Assembly: GCF_001625195.1 (NCBI RefSeq)
Contig: NC_054389.1
Coordinates: forward strand, 8,304,520-8,368,519
Direction: 5' to 3'
Length of the DNA: 64,000 nucleotides
From: Drechmeria coniospora
Taxonomy: Eukaryota > Ascomycota > Sordariomycetes > Hypocreales > Ophiocordycipitaceae
Shown: positions 56,381-64,000 of the stretch, piece after piece
How positions within the stretch are numbered: the first letter of the stretch is position 1
Layout: each line of letters starts with the position of its first letter
Notes under the pieces: generated by a model
Databases searched by the model: none
What the model saw: only the letters and a program-made list of their open reading frames with translations
What the model was told of the DNA's origin: nothing
Made by a program: the position numbers and the translations under genes

Positions 56381-57784
56381 TCATTCAGACTCCTCATCCG
56401 CGAACCGAGCAGCCCAGTCCTCCGAATACGAGTTCCGCTGTTCCATCTTCTTCTTGACCAACCCTTCGAGCTCTGCCCTCTCCGCTTCGTCCAGTATAGT
56501 AAGGCGATCGCCATCTAACTGGTGATCAAGGGCATGCCAATATATATCGTCCATGTCGAGGCATGTCCTTGCAGCATAGTTAAACCAGAAGCGGCCGCTA
56601 TTCCACGACTGTCGCATCCGAGCAGAGAGACGTGCCTGCCCCTCCATGCTTCCGTCCCCGGCCGCGGCTGATTTTAGTTCCACTCGCTCTAGGGCGCGTA
56701 GAAACTTGTCCATCTTTGGGACATAACTTGCCAGGAACTCATCTATTTTGTCGTGATCAAGCCATAGATCCGGTCCCCTCAAAAGTAGCCACCAGGGCGG
56801 GTCATAGACAAACTGGGCGGGCATGCTGTTGGTGAACTCGAAATCGAGTACGGCAGTAATTCGAAGCGACTTCGGGTCAATGAGCATATTCGCAGGCTGC
56901 ATATCGTCGCAAAACACTTTGAACACCTTGTCTCCTTGACACCGACCGTCGTCGTCTTCCATGCAGTATTTTGGGATGAGACGTTCAAAGCGGCTTCGGG
57001 CGACAAATCGCCTGCGAACATCGGCCTCATCGTCTGCGAGGTTTCGCTGCGTGGCAAGGTGGAGCAGGCGCTGGCGGGCAATGGAGTGGAAGAAGTCGGC
57101 CGAAGACTTGAACGGTGCGTCGGAAAGTTTGTCCACCGGGTACCCTGTTCCCGTCACCAGCTCGTTCATGTCGAACGTCAGAGGTCTCTTGGTGATGGCC
57201 CAGGCACCTGAAGAGTCCTTGGAGATGGCGCCGATGAGAGGAAAGTCAAGTCGAGAGATTTGCAGGAGGTAATCTGCCAGCTGATCGTAGATGACGTCAA
57301 GCACGGCTTCATCAATGGCGGGGTTGAGAATCATGTCTGCATCATCGTCCTCGGTCGGTTCCCTAAGGAAGGTCGACAGCCGGGTCCCCTCGATGAAGTC
57401 CATGATGATGAAGGGGCCCAACTGCTGCGGGCTCTCCTCCGCCAAGCCCCAGCAACGGATGTTAGGCAAAGGGATCGTGGTATGCTGTCGGAGGTAGGCA
57501 ATGGCGTTGACTTCGTTCATCACTTTTTCGCTCCTCCAGGGCGAGAAAGTATGGCCTGGCTTGGCAAAGCGAATGAGGGCGCTTGGCTGCTGCCGTCCAA
57601 ATCCGACATGGAAGCTGATGTTGAAGGACCCCTTGAGAAAACCCAAATATTCGCCGGCCCCCTTGCCGTCCAAACGAGCATCGACGAACGCTACGACTTC
57701 ATCTCTCGCATCGATGAGCCTACGGACCCAAGTCCTGCATTCGTCATCGGCGTCAGCCTGGGCAATCTCGTCGTAGTTTGTCAT
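56381..57784 (-). CDS. Aminoglycoside phosphotransferase-like (APH) kinase-fold protein
   Basis: A single exon of 467 aa from the ATG at 57784 (MTNYDEIAQADADDECRTWV). The frame continues upstream to 57916 but without an ATG. The fold is that of PF01636-type small-molecule kinases, very common and mostly uncharacterised in filamentous fungi. Visible motifs are FLKGSFNISFHVGF as the nucleotide-loop region, LGPFIIMDFIEGTRLS as the hinge, VFCDDMQPANMLID at about residues 290-303 as the catalytic loop (usually HxDxxxxN; here CDDMQPAN with D293/D294 and N298), and AVLDFEFTNSMPAQF as the metal-binding segment. The segment YDPPWWLLLRGPDLW is typical of the fungal subfamily. These proteins are not antibiotic-resistance enzymes as such; the substrate is unknown. 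Confidence 0.88.
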   Translation of the reverse strand: MTNYDEIAQADADDECRTWVRRLIDARDEVVAFVDARLDGKGAGEYLGFLKGSFNISFHVGFGRQQPSALIRFAKPGHTFSPWRSEKVMNEVNAIAYLRQHTTIPLPNIRCWGLAEESPQQLGPFIIMDFIEGTRLSTFLREPTEDDDADMILNPAIDEAVLDVIYDQLADYLLQISRLDFPLIGAISKDSSGAWAITKRPLTFDMNELVTGTGYPVDKLSDAPFKSSADFFHSIARQRLLHLATQRNLADDEADVRRRFVARSRFERLIPKYCMEDDDGRCQGDKVFKVFCDDMQPANMLIDPKSLRITAVLDFEFTNSMPAQFVYDPPWWLLLRGPDLWLDHDKIDEFLASYVPKMDKFLRALERVELKSAAAGDGSMEGQARLSARMRQSWNSGRFWFNYAARTCLDMDDIYWHALDHQLDGDRLTILDEAERAELEGLVKKKMEQRNSYSEDWAARFADEESE

Positions 57785-59296
57785 TGTTGCTCGAGATCCT
57801 GGCTTGAAATCGAGGTCGAGGATGGGGACTCGCGATCGACGCTGAGGGAGCAGGGAGAGCGCTGCTTTATCCGGACAGGGCAAGGAGGCAATCCTTATTC
57901 CACAGATGGCTAGCAATGATGAAGTTGTTCGGGTACACCGTAATTATAACGTTGGTGGAGGTTGTTGGTTGCGACCAACAGATCTTGGAACCAAACACGT
58001 CAGCAATTTCGGCACGTGATAATGTGGACGAAACGCATCGTAAAGTATTGCTCCGGAATATTCGCAGATGTTCATATATGAGCTTTTGGCGAGGTGCCTC
58101 CGTACGGAATGCAAAGGCTGTCTTCATCCGGCCTCTTCCATCTCGGACCCTTCTAGCCGAGGGTGAAGTTGGTGCTTTACATGTACGTTGCTGTCCTTTG
58201 GCCTGTTTTGCACACAATGCTTTAGCCGAGGTACGAGGATGCGATCGATGCTTTGAGCTTGCAAACTGGCAAGAATGAACCTGCGTGTATTGTACACTGA
58301 GTTAAATTTGCGTGTGCTGCGAATATGATGTGAAGTTGGCATACGATTGGCTCACCGTATGGAACTGAGCCATTGGCCCTCCTGGTGCAACGAAATACTA
58401 GTAGCGAATAGCAGTGCATTCATTAGCGCTTTAATAGCGGGGACGACCGATTGTGGTGCCGCTGTTTAGTGCCTCCCCTCTGAAACTATGGCGTACATGT
58501 ACAGTAAGTACGGAGTACATCTACAGTACTTTGTACCTACAGGGAGCAATAAGAATATGATACAACAGAGGGAAAAAGGGGGCCGCCCTGACTAGGGCTA
58601 CAACGAATCAAGGATCGTGAGATGGGTCAGAATCAATCTATTGGTGTTCTTCTTGATGATGTTGTTGCCAACCACAAGGTGTCCTCTGGGCCTGCTTAAA
58701 TAGGCGCAGATGTGGACACCGCTACGTAACTAACTACCCGGACTTTAACCCCGTTACAGGCCTGTTGACGCGTCGGCGCGACAGAATATTATTAGTCCAC
58801 ATAGGTGTACAAGGCGGACTAGTAGTTATTCACTAAACCATTATTAGTAGTATATTCAGGCAACCAAGACCTGCATCGTGGACAGAACCTATTACCGTAC
58901 TTGCGTTATGAACAGCTCCTTCACTCCTGTCGGGTGACAACCTCAGCCTCAACGCCTCTCCTCTCCTCTGCTCCCCTCTCTTCTCCGCTTCTTATCAAAC
59001 CCTACTCGTACTTTTCAGGCCTCGCGAGAGACATTGAATTGACATGAAATGAAAATTGCGTCAGTTGACCTTTCCACCCAAAGGGCCCACCCCACGATGA
59101 TGACGAACCTGTCATCACACCGCTAAAAGAACAGCCAGCCGCACATGGAAAGGGCACCAGTGACGGCGTGAATCAAGTAGGCTGCCTCCCTGCCTCCCTG
59201 CCTCCCTGCCTCCCTGCTTGCTTGTTCGTTTTTTTCTGGCAAGCAAGCGGCAACCTTTTCAGTGCTCATTGCTCTTGGCTTGCGTACGAGAGGGAG
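57785..59296. other. Divergent intergenic region
   Basis: 1.5 kb between the phosphotransferase (minus) and ADGF (plus) genes. A small GTAC group lies at 58490-58540. CTGCCTCC repeats lie at 59182-59217. A possible 5' exon for the ADGF gene (ATG at 59145, with an intron 59168-59262) falls within it. Confidence 0.5.
59182..59217 (+). repeat. (CTGCCTCC)n tandem repeat
   Basis: About four and a half copies of an 8-bp unit lie roughly 80 bp upstream of the ADGF start, either in its leader or in a possible leader intron. The tract is fully pyrimidine-rich apart from one G per unit. Confidence 0.9.
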
Positions 59297-61484
59297 ATGG
59301 ACGTGAGCCACGACGACGGCTTATCGCCTGGCGAACCATTGCGCCTTCAGCTCCTTAGCGATGGCCTCCTGGACATGGCAGAGGCCCAGCGAGTTTCGCA
59401 CGCTCACACGCACCGCCTCAGAGATGCCAATGTCGAGTTGCCCCCATCTTGCACACGCGGCCAGCTTAGCATGGAACCCGAGGCCGTCGACGGGGACGCG
59501 TACGACGAAGCTCGGGCCACGATGCTGGCGGTGGAAAAAGGGCTCGCGTTTGATTCCCGCTGTCGCACCAGGGCAACGGCCTTGGAGGCGAAGGCGAATA
59601 GTATTCTGCGAGCGCTTAGAAAACGGGACGAGGTTGATATCTACGGCGCGGCGGAGTACCGACTGGGCCATGACGGGCAGACGCATCGACGCTTCGCCGG
59701 CGACCGCTTCCTATCCAACCTCGACCTCATCCAAGAGACGGCCCTCTTCAGGGTGGCCCGTCACCTGCCCAAGGGCGCACACCTCCACATCCACTACAAC
59801 GCATGCTTGCCGGCCGCGGTGCTGCTCGACTTGGCCAAGACGATGGATCGCATGTTCGTCACGAGCGACCTGCCTCTTGTCTCGAGCGACGGCTACGCGA
59901 ACTTTGACAAGTGCGAGATTCAGTTTTCCCTACTGAGCCCCGACAAGGAGCGTCCCGGCAACGTCTTCTCGGCCGAGTACGAGCCGCGGCGGACCATGGC
60001 CTTGGCCGACTTCCTGCGATTGTTCCCGGACCACTATCGACGAGCGACGGCGGATCAATGGCTGGCGGCGAAGCTCGTCTTCCACGAGGACGAGACGTAC
60101 AACGCCCTCCAGACCGCCGAAGGGTCCGTCTCCGCTTCCGTCGGGACGCGAACCGACGGCCTTGCAAGCTGACCTCTTTCTTTCCCGTCTCACTAGGGCG
60201 TGGGTCAAGTTTGACGGCCGAACGAGGATGATGAAGGGCCTCTTCAACTACGAGACGGCCTTTCGGACGTACACGCGACGCTTCCTCGAGGACCTGGCGC
60301 GGGACGGGATTTCGTACGCCGAGATTCGGCCCAATTTCATGGCGAGCAACCAGCTCTACCGCGACGACGGCTCGGGGCCCATGGACAACCGGGCCATGAT
60401 GCAGCTCGTCGTCGACGAAGCCAGCGACTTCCGACGCCGCTCGAGCCTGGCCGGCCGCTTCTTCGGCGGCATCAAGGTCATCTACTGCACCCCACGCGTG
60501 TTTTCTCCCGAGCAGATTGCCGACGCTCTCGACGAATGCCTCGAGTTCAAGAAGCTATGGCCCGAGTGGATCGCAGGCAAGTTGGCGGCCGCGCCGTCTT
60601 GTCCGCCCGCCCGCCCGCCCGTCCCGGCGCTGACCGTTCAGGCTTCGACATGGTGGGTCAGGAATCCAAGGGGAAACCGTTGAAGGCCTTTGCCAAGGAG
60701 CTCCTGGCGTTCAAGAAACGGTGCGCCACCTCTGGGGTGGACATACCCTTCCTCTTCCACTGCGGCGAGACGCTCGAGGTGGGCACCGACACAGACGAGA
60801 ACCTTGTGGACGCGCTGCTGCTGGGCTCCAAGCGCATCGGTCACGGCTTCGCCCTCGGCCGCCATCCCTTGCTGATGCAGCGGATCAAGGCCTGGGGCAT
60901 CTGCCTCGAGCTGTGCCCGATCTCGAACGAGGTGCTGGGCCTGACGGCGCGCGTCGGCGGCCATGCCATGTACGCGCTGCTCGCCAACAACGTGCACTGC
61001 ACCGTCAACTCGGACAACGGCACCCTGTTCCGGTAGGGTCGGCCCCCCTTGCCGCCCGACATGCTTGTCTCTCGGCGCCCTCTTCCCCCCTCTTCCCCCC
61101 TCTTCCCCTCTTCTTCCCCACTTCTTCCCCCCTCTTCCCCCCTCTTCCCCCTTCTTCCCCCCTCTTCCCCCCTCTGTCGTGTTCCTTTTCATTTCCCTCG
61201 TTTCCACCTTGTCGTACCTCATTTTTCACGTTGCATCGGCTGACGGGCATCGATCGAACTACAGGTCAACGCTGTCGCACGACTTTTACCAGATTATGGT
61301 TGGCAGCGCCGATATGGACCTATTTGGATGGAAGCAGCTCGCGCTGTGGAGCATGGACCACGCCTGTCTCGGCGATGCGGAGAAGACGGCCGTGTTGGCC
61401 GACTGGCAGGAACGGTGGGAGGCGTTCTTGAGGTGGATGATGGGCGAGTACGGCGATGCTGTCGGTTACCAGGCTCCGCTATAG
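59297..61484 (+). CDS. Adenosine deaminase-related growth factor (ADGF/CECR1-type) family protein
   Basis: Four exons, 59297-60123, 60197-60576, 60642-61032 and 61265-61484, give 605 aa. The introns are GTCCGT...ACTAG (73 nt), a non-canonical GCAAGT...TTCAG (65 nt) and GTAGGG...TACAG (232 nt, holding a C/T minisatellite). The family deaminates adenosine to inosine on a Zn-dependent TIM barrel. Visible motifs are GAHLHIHYNA (Zn-binding HxH), TRMMKGLFNYETAF, YAEIRPNFM, FLFHCGETL (Zn His and proton-shuttle Glu region), SKRIGHGFAL, LELCPISNEVLGL and VNSDNGTLFRSTLSHDFYQ (Zn Asp). In classical ADA the last motif reads SDD; here it is SDN. Homology becomes convincing only from about 59488. The true start may be the ATG at 59471 (547 aa) or an upstream exon at 59145-59167 joined at 59263 in phase. 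No clear signal peptide is seen. Confidence 0.9.
60577..60641 (+). other. GC-AG intron in the ADGF gene
   Basis: The exon ends CGCAG and the intron starts GCAAGT instead of GTAAGT, with a CGCTGACCG branch point and a TTCAG acceptor. Only this junction keeps the phase and joins WPEWIAG to FDMVGQE. GT alternatives nearby break the frame. GC-AG introns are a known minor class and usually have otherwise perfect donors, as here. Confidence 0.85.
61080..61174 (+). repeat. C/T minisatellite inside ADGF intron 3
   Basis: About nine imperfect copies of a 10-bp unit, CTCTTCCCCC, inside the 232-nt third intron. On the minus strand this is a long G5-6 array with AAGA spacers, so it can form G-quadruplex or triplex structures. 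The partial second copy of the gene at the window end lacks the array. Confidence 0.9.
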
Positions 61485-61763
61485 CTACGAACACGTACTT
61501 TGGTATACCCAAGCTGGAGGATACGCACTGCAACGGCACAGGCCCCTCCCCGTCTTGGATGCTGGGCGTACTGTACATGCATGTAAGTAGGCGTAGGATG
61601 AATACGAGTCATGTCGTACGATGAGACAAGAAAAACCGTCGTATTCTACTCCGTATTGTGCATGTAATTACCCCGTACTCACTTACGGATACTGTACAAT
61701 ATGTGAGGGTACTCCTACAATAAGTACAGTAAGTACTCCGTATGTGTGCTGTTGAGAGGAGGA

Positions 61764-61832
61764 ATACGAGGAGAGTTTACTCCGTATACGAGGAGAGTTT
61801 ATACGAGGAGAGTTTAATACGAGGAGAGTTTT
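61764..61832 (+). repeat. Tandem TACGAGGAGAGTTT repeat
   Basis: Four copies of TACGAGGAGAGTTT are separated by short variable linkers; one linker is itself an ACTCCGTA half-site. Spacing varies between 15 and 21 bp. Confidence 0.9.
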
Positions 61833-62649
61833 GCCGACAAGTTCTCGGTACAGTAAGTAGTACATGTACTCCGGACTTGCAACTACCTTTCTGTATACGG
61901 AGTAATACAGTAGGTGTGAGTGCTTGCAGTAAAGTAAGCATTACTCACTTGCACAGTGCATGTACAGTCCAGTACGCACGACGGCTACCGGTCCAAGTTC
62001 TCACAGACGGATTAAGTCAGCATCCGCATAGGTGCCCTTTCTTGTAATATTCTGTACTTGCATGCGTGCAGTAATAAAAGTATGAGCACCGAGACCATGC
62101 CATTGCGTACACGTAACGTTGTACTACATCTTCACTTATGTACATATAAGTACATGCACACCCCATACCCGAGTATCTGGACCTCCGGCATGACGGACAA
62201 GGTAGTATAGGCACTTGGTTAAACACAGTGCAAGTACCGAGTGCATGTGCTTACTGCACACCTATTTGTACTTGCTTCCAACGGATTTCCTGCTTCTCCC
62301 CAGACCTTCCGAGGCGGGGCCACGATCCTTCCGTTCAAAAGTTGAGCAGATAAATAGTACTCATGATTGCCAAGGAAGTTCCAAACTGATAAAGACGAGA
62401 CTGACACTGTGTTTGTGTGTGGTGCCGTAAGTATACGAGGACCCGAATGGAACCGCCTGGAATTGCCCAGGTGCAGTACTTGTACATGTACTTACTCATA
62501 ATAATAGCACCGACAGAAACTCGATCCTGCCATGTTGCACGCGTGATGGAGTGGCAGATGATGAAGGAAAGAATCGACCTTGATAGGTGTAGGTGCCGAC
62601 GCGCCTACAAATGCAGATGATCATGCAGGTCCGACGCGCTCATCTCAAG

Positions 62650-62655
62650 TATAAA
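62650..62655 (+). promoter_or_regulatory. TATA-box candidate of the small secreted-protein gene
   Basis: TATAAA in the context CAAGTATAAACTCCC lies about 115 bp upstream of the ATG at 62769, with a pyrimidine-rich stretch between them. Confidence 0.55.
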
Positions 62656-62768
62656 CTCCCGCCTGCCCGACCAAGCGACAGACGTCAGGACTCGACAGAC
62701 CTGCTGTTCCTCCAGCCTGCCCTCCCGCCCCGCCCGCCACCTCGCACCGTCTTACGAGAGCCGACACA

Positions 62769-63048
62769 ATGCAGTTCGCCGCTCTCATCAGCCTTCTCGT
62801 CCCTGCCGTGGCTGCCTTACCGTCGCAGCTACCCGACACCGACAGCCTAGCGCAGGTAAACATGGCCGCTTTAGAGGTATTAAAGGAGTGCAATATTCTT
62901 AGGATAATATCTACCTGTAATTCCCCACAGCCCAATCAGGACGAGTGCAATGCCGAGGTAAGCCCTGCATCTCCTGCCCGTCGTCCAGCCCGCGTCTTAA
63001 CCATAGAGAATAGTGCAAGAAGTGTACAGGGATTGTAGATGCACCTAA
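62769..63048 (+). CDS. Candidate small secreted cysteine-containing protein
   Basis: Three short exons, 62769-62855, 62931-62957 and 63007-63048, give 52 aa. The introns are GTAAAC...CCACAG (75 nt) and GTAAGC...CATAG (49 nt, with a CTTAACC branch region). Residues 1-17 form a textbook signal peptide (MQFAALISLLVPAVAAL). The mature peptide is about 35 aa and contains CNAE and a C-terminal DCRCT, giving three cysteines. Support is the TATA element, the pyrimidine-rich leader, the ACACAATG start context and two well-formed introns. The third exon is the least certain, and an acceptor two bases later would give a different tail ending at 63038. The size and build suit an effector-like or defence-type secreted peptide, but I recognise no family and assign no function. 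It could be a degraded remnant of a longer gene. Confidence 0.5.
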
Positions 63049-63865
63049 GCTTGCCCCGAGAGAGCTGGCTGGAACGGAGGGAGATGAGCATGGCGGCTTA
63101 TCCAATACGCCCGACCTGGCCGCTTGGTGGCCTTGTCCATAGTCGTCCTTCCTAGTTATGCATAGCTTGACGAGTTTATCAATTGTTGCTCCCTGCTTAC
63201 ACCATGCCGCCTTTGCACTGCTCTGCCAGGCGATTATTGTCGTTACTAAGAGTTCGCAACAATATGGCCAAACACGTACTTGCCTCTATCTTGTCGTTAT
63301 CGACCAATAGTATCGGCCAGCTACTAATACGACTAGAGATATGAATGGAGACGGATGCCGAGGAGGTACCGGTCGGCGTAAAGGTTGCTCTTGGCGTATT
63401 CGTTTTGTTTCCAAGTATATAATGGAGGAACAACGCGTAAGGTTCGTGCTGATCTTGCAACGCTCAAGCAATAAGTGCCAAGACGAGCCCAACGTGGCTT
63501 CGCACTACTATAGCGTGCGCTATGCGGGCTGCTTGCCTCGGGCCGGCCCGATAGATGGGCTTAGCGCTAGTCTCGTACGCACGCGCATCTACAGGTTACT
63601 ACTTCCTTACTCAAGTATACAAGCACTCTACGGAGTACGGAGTACAAGTATTGCACACTTAGGTGCGAGTACGAGTACAAAGACAACTCGGGAGGCATAG
63701 CCGGATGGACGTATTGCCGGCCGAGAAACGAGATAAAATGGCATTCCAGTCGGTCGACGGCTAGCCACAGGCGCAGCCTTTTTCGAGCTGCCGTTAACGA
63801 TGGAATCATACCCAGGGCGGTATGCATACCCATGCACCGCGCATCTCCTTGTACGGTTGCTCCAG
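63049..63865. other. Spacer before the partial ADGF copy
   Basis: 0.8 kb with no supported gene. A few GTAC motifs occur near 63625-63680. Upstream parts of the ADGF gene are not clearly alignable here, apart from weak, unconvincing similarity just before 63866. Confidence 0.5.
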
Positions 63866-64000
63866 TATATACGCGCAGCTCGCTAACAACGTGCACTGCA
63901 CTGTCGACTCGGATAACGGCACCCTGTTCCGGTAGGATCGGCCCCCCTTGCCGCCTGATGCGCCCTGTTCTTGCCTCTTTCGTATCCCCTTTTATTTCCT
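63866..64000 (+). pseudogene. Partial second copy of the ADGF gene (end of exon 3 plus start of intron 3), cut by window end
   Basis: Positions 63866-63959 align without gaps to 60967-61060 of the ADGF gene, with 10 differences in 94 bp by hand comparison. The reading frame of exon 3 (YAxLANNVHCTV, SDNGTLFR) and the donor after CG are kept, and the similarity continues into the intron. Beyond 63960 the copy lacks the C/T minisatellite and rejoins the intron sequence near CCTCT, TCGT and TTTTATTTCC, matching 61171-61197. Nine differences are transitions, and several are CpA-to-TpA or TpG-to-TpA. Upstream exon 3 sequence is missing or unrecognisable, so I call it a pseudogene fragment. If the rest continues past the window it could belong to a rearranged paralogue. 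Confidence 0.75.

Larger units (their letters stand above)
61485..62768. other. Intergenic region with GTAC palindromes and 15-21-bp repeats
   Basis: 1.3 kb between the ADGF gene and the small secreted-protein candidate. GTAC palindromes are dense at 61650-62290. A tandem TACGAGGAGAGTTTA unit lies at 61764-61832. A TATAAA element at 62650-62655 precedes the next gene. Confidence 0.6.

Overview
The window is nuclear DNA of a filamentous ascomycete (Pezizomycotina, most likely Sordariomycetes and probably Hypocreales). The evidence is GC-rich coding sequence, short introns of about 45-130 nt with GCTAAC/GCTGAC-like branch points, a velvet-family regulator (VosA type), a fungal HsbA secreted protein, a fungal-type bZIP factor, and dispersed housekeeping genes with no operon structure. 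The species cannot be named from sequence alone. I support 15 protein-coding genes plus a partial second copy of one of them. No rRNA, tRNA, CRISPR array or intact transposon could be supported.

Layout. 0-11 kb: rrd1 (PP2A/PTPA activator, minus), a 786-aa Myb-like/coiled-coil protein with an internal 12-bp repeat (plus), and a 1,114-aa coiled-coil protein (plus). 12.9-14.5 kb: a six-helix membrane protein. 14.5-24.6 kb: a 10-kb stretch with no convincing gene. 24.6-31.4 kb: vosA (plus), a GNAT acetyltransferase (minus), tim17 (plus) and a bZIP factor (minus). 33-39 kb: a protein kinase (plus), an HsbA-like secreted protein (minus) and an LYR-motif protein (minus). 39-44.4 kb: a second gene-poor block. 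44.4-54 kb: a conserved protein of unknown function and the proteasome activator Blm10/PA200. 55.8-64 kb: a 64-aa basic protein, an APH-type phosphotransferase (minus), an ADGF-type adenosine deaminase, a candidate small secreted protein, and the start of a diverged second ADGF copy cut by the window edge.

The genes do not form a pathway or secondary-metabolite cluster; they look like ordinary mixed gene content. The unusual part is the spacer DNA. Long intergenic tracts are built from short GTAC-centred palindromes (half-site GTACTCCGT / ACGGAGTAC, with GTACTTG, GTACAG and GTACATG variants) that are almost absent from exons. Other points of note are the partial ADGF duplicate with mutations of RIP type, a GC-AG intron in the ADGF gene, a separate last exon carrying the proteasome-docking tail of Blm10, a strong G-quadruplex motif, and several independent 12-bp minisatellites. 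Exon boundaries below were worked out by hand from frame, splice consensus and family conservation.
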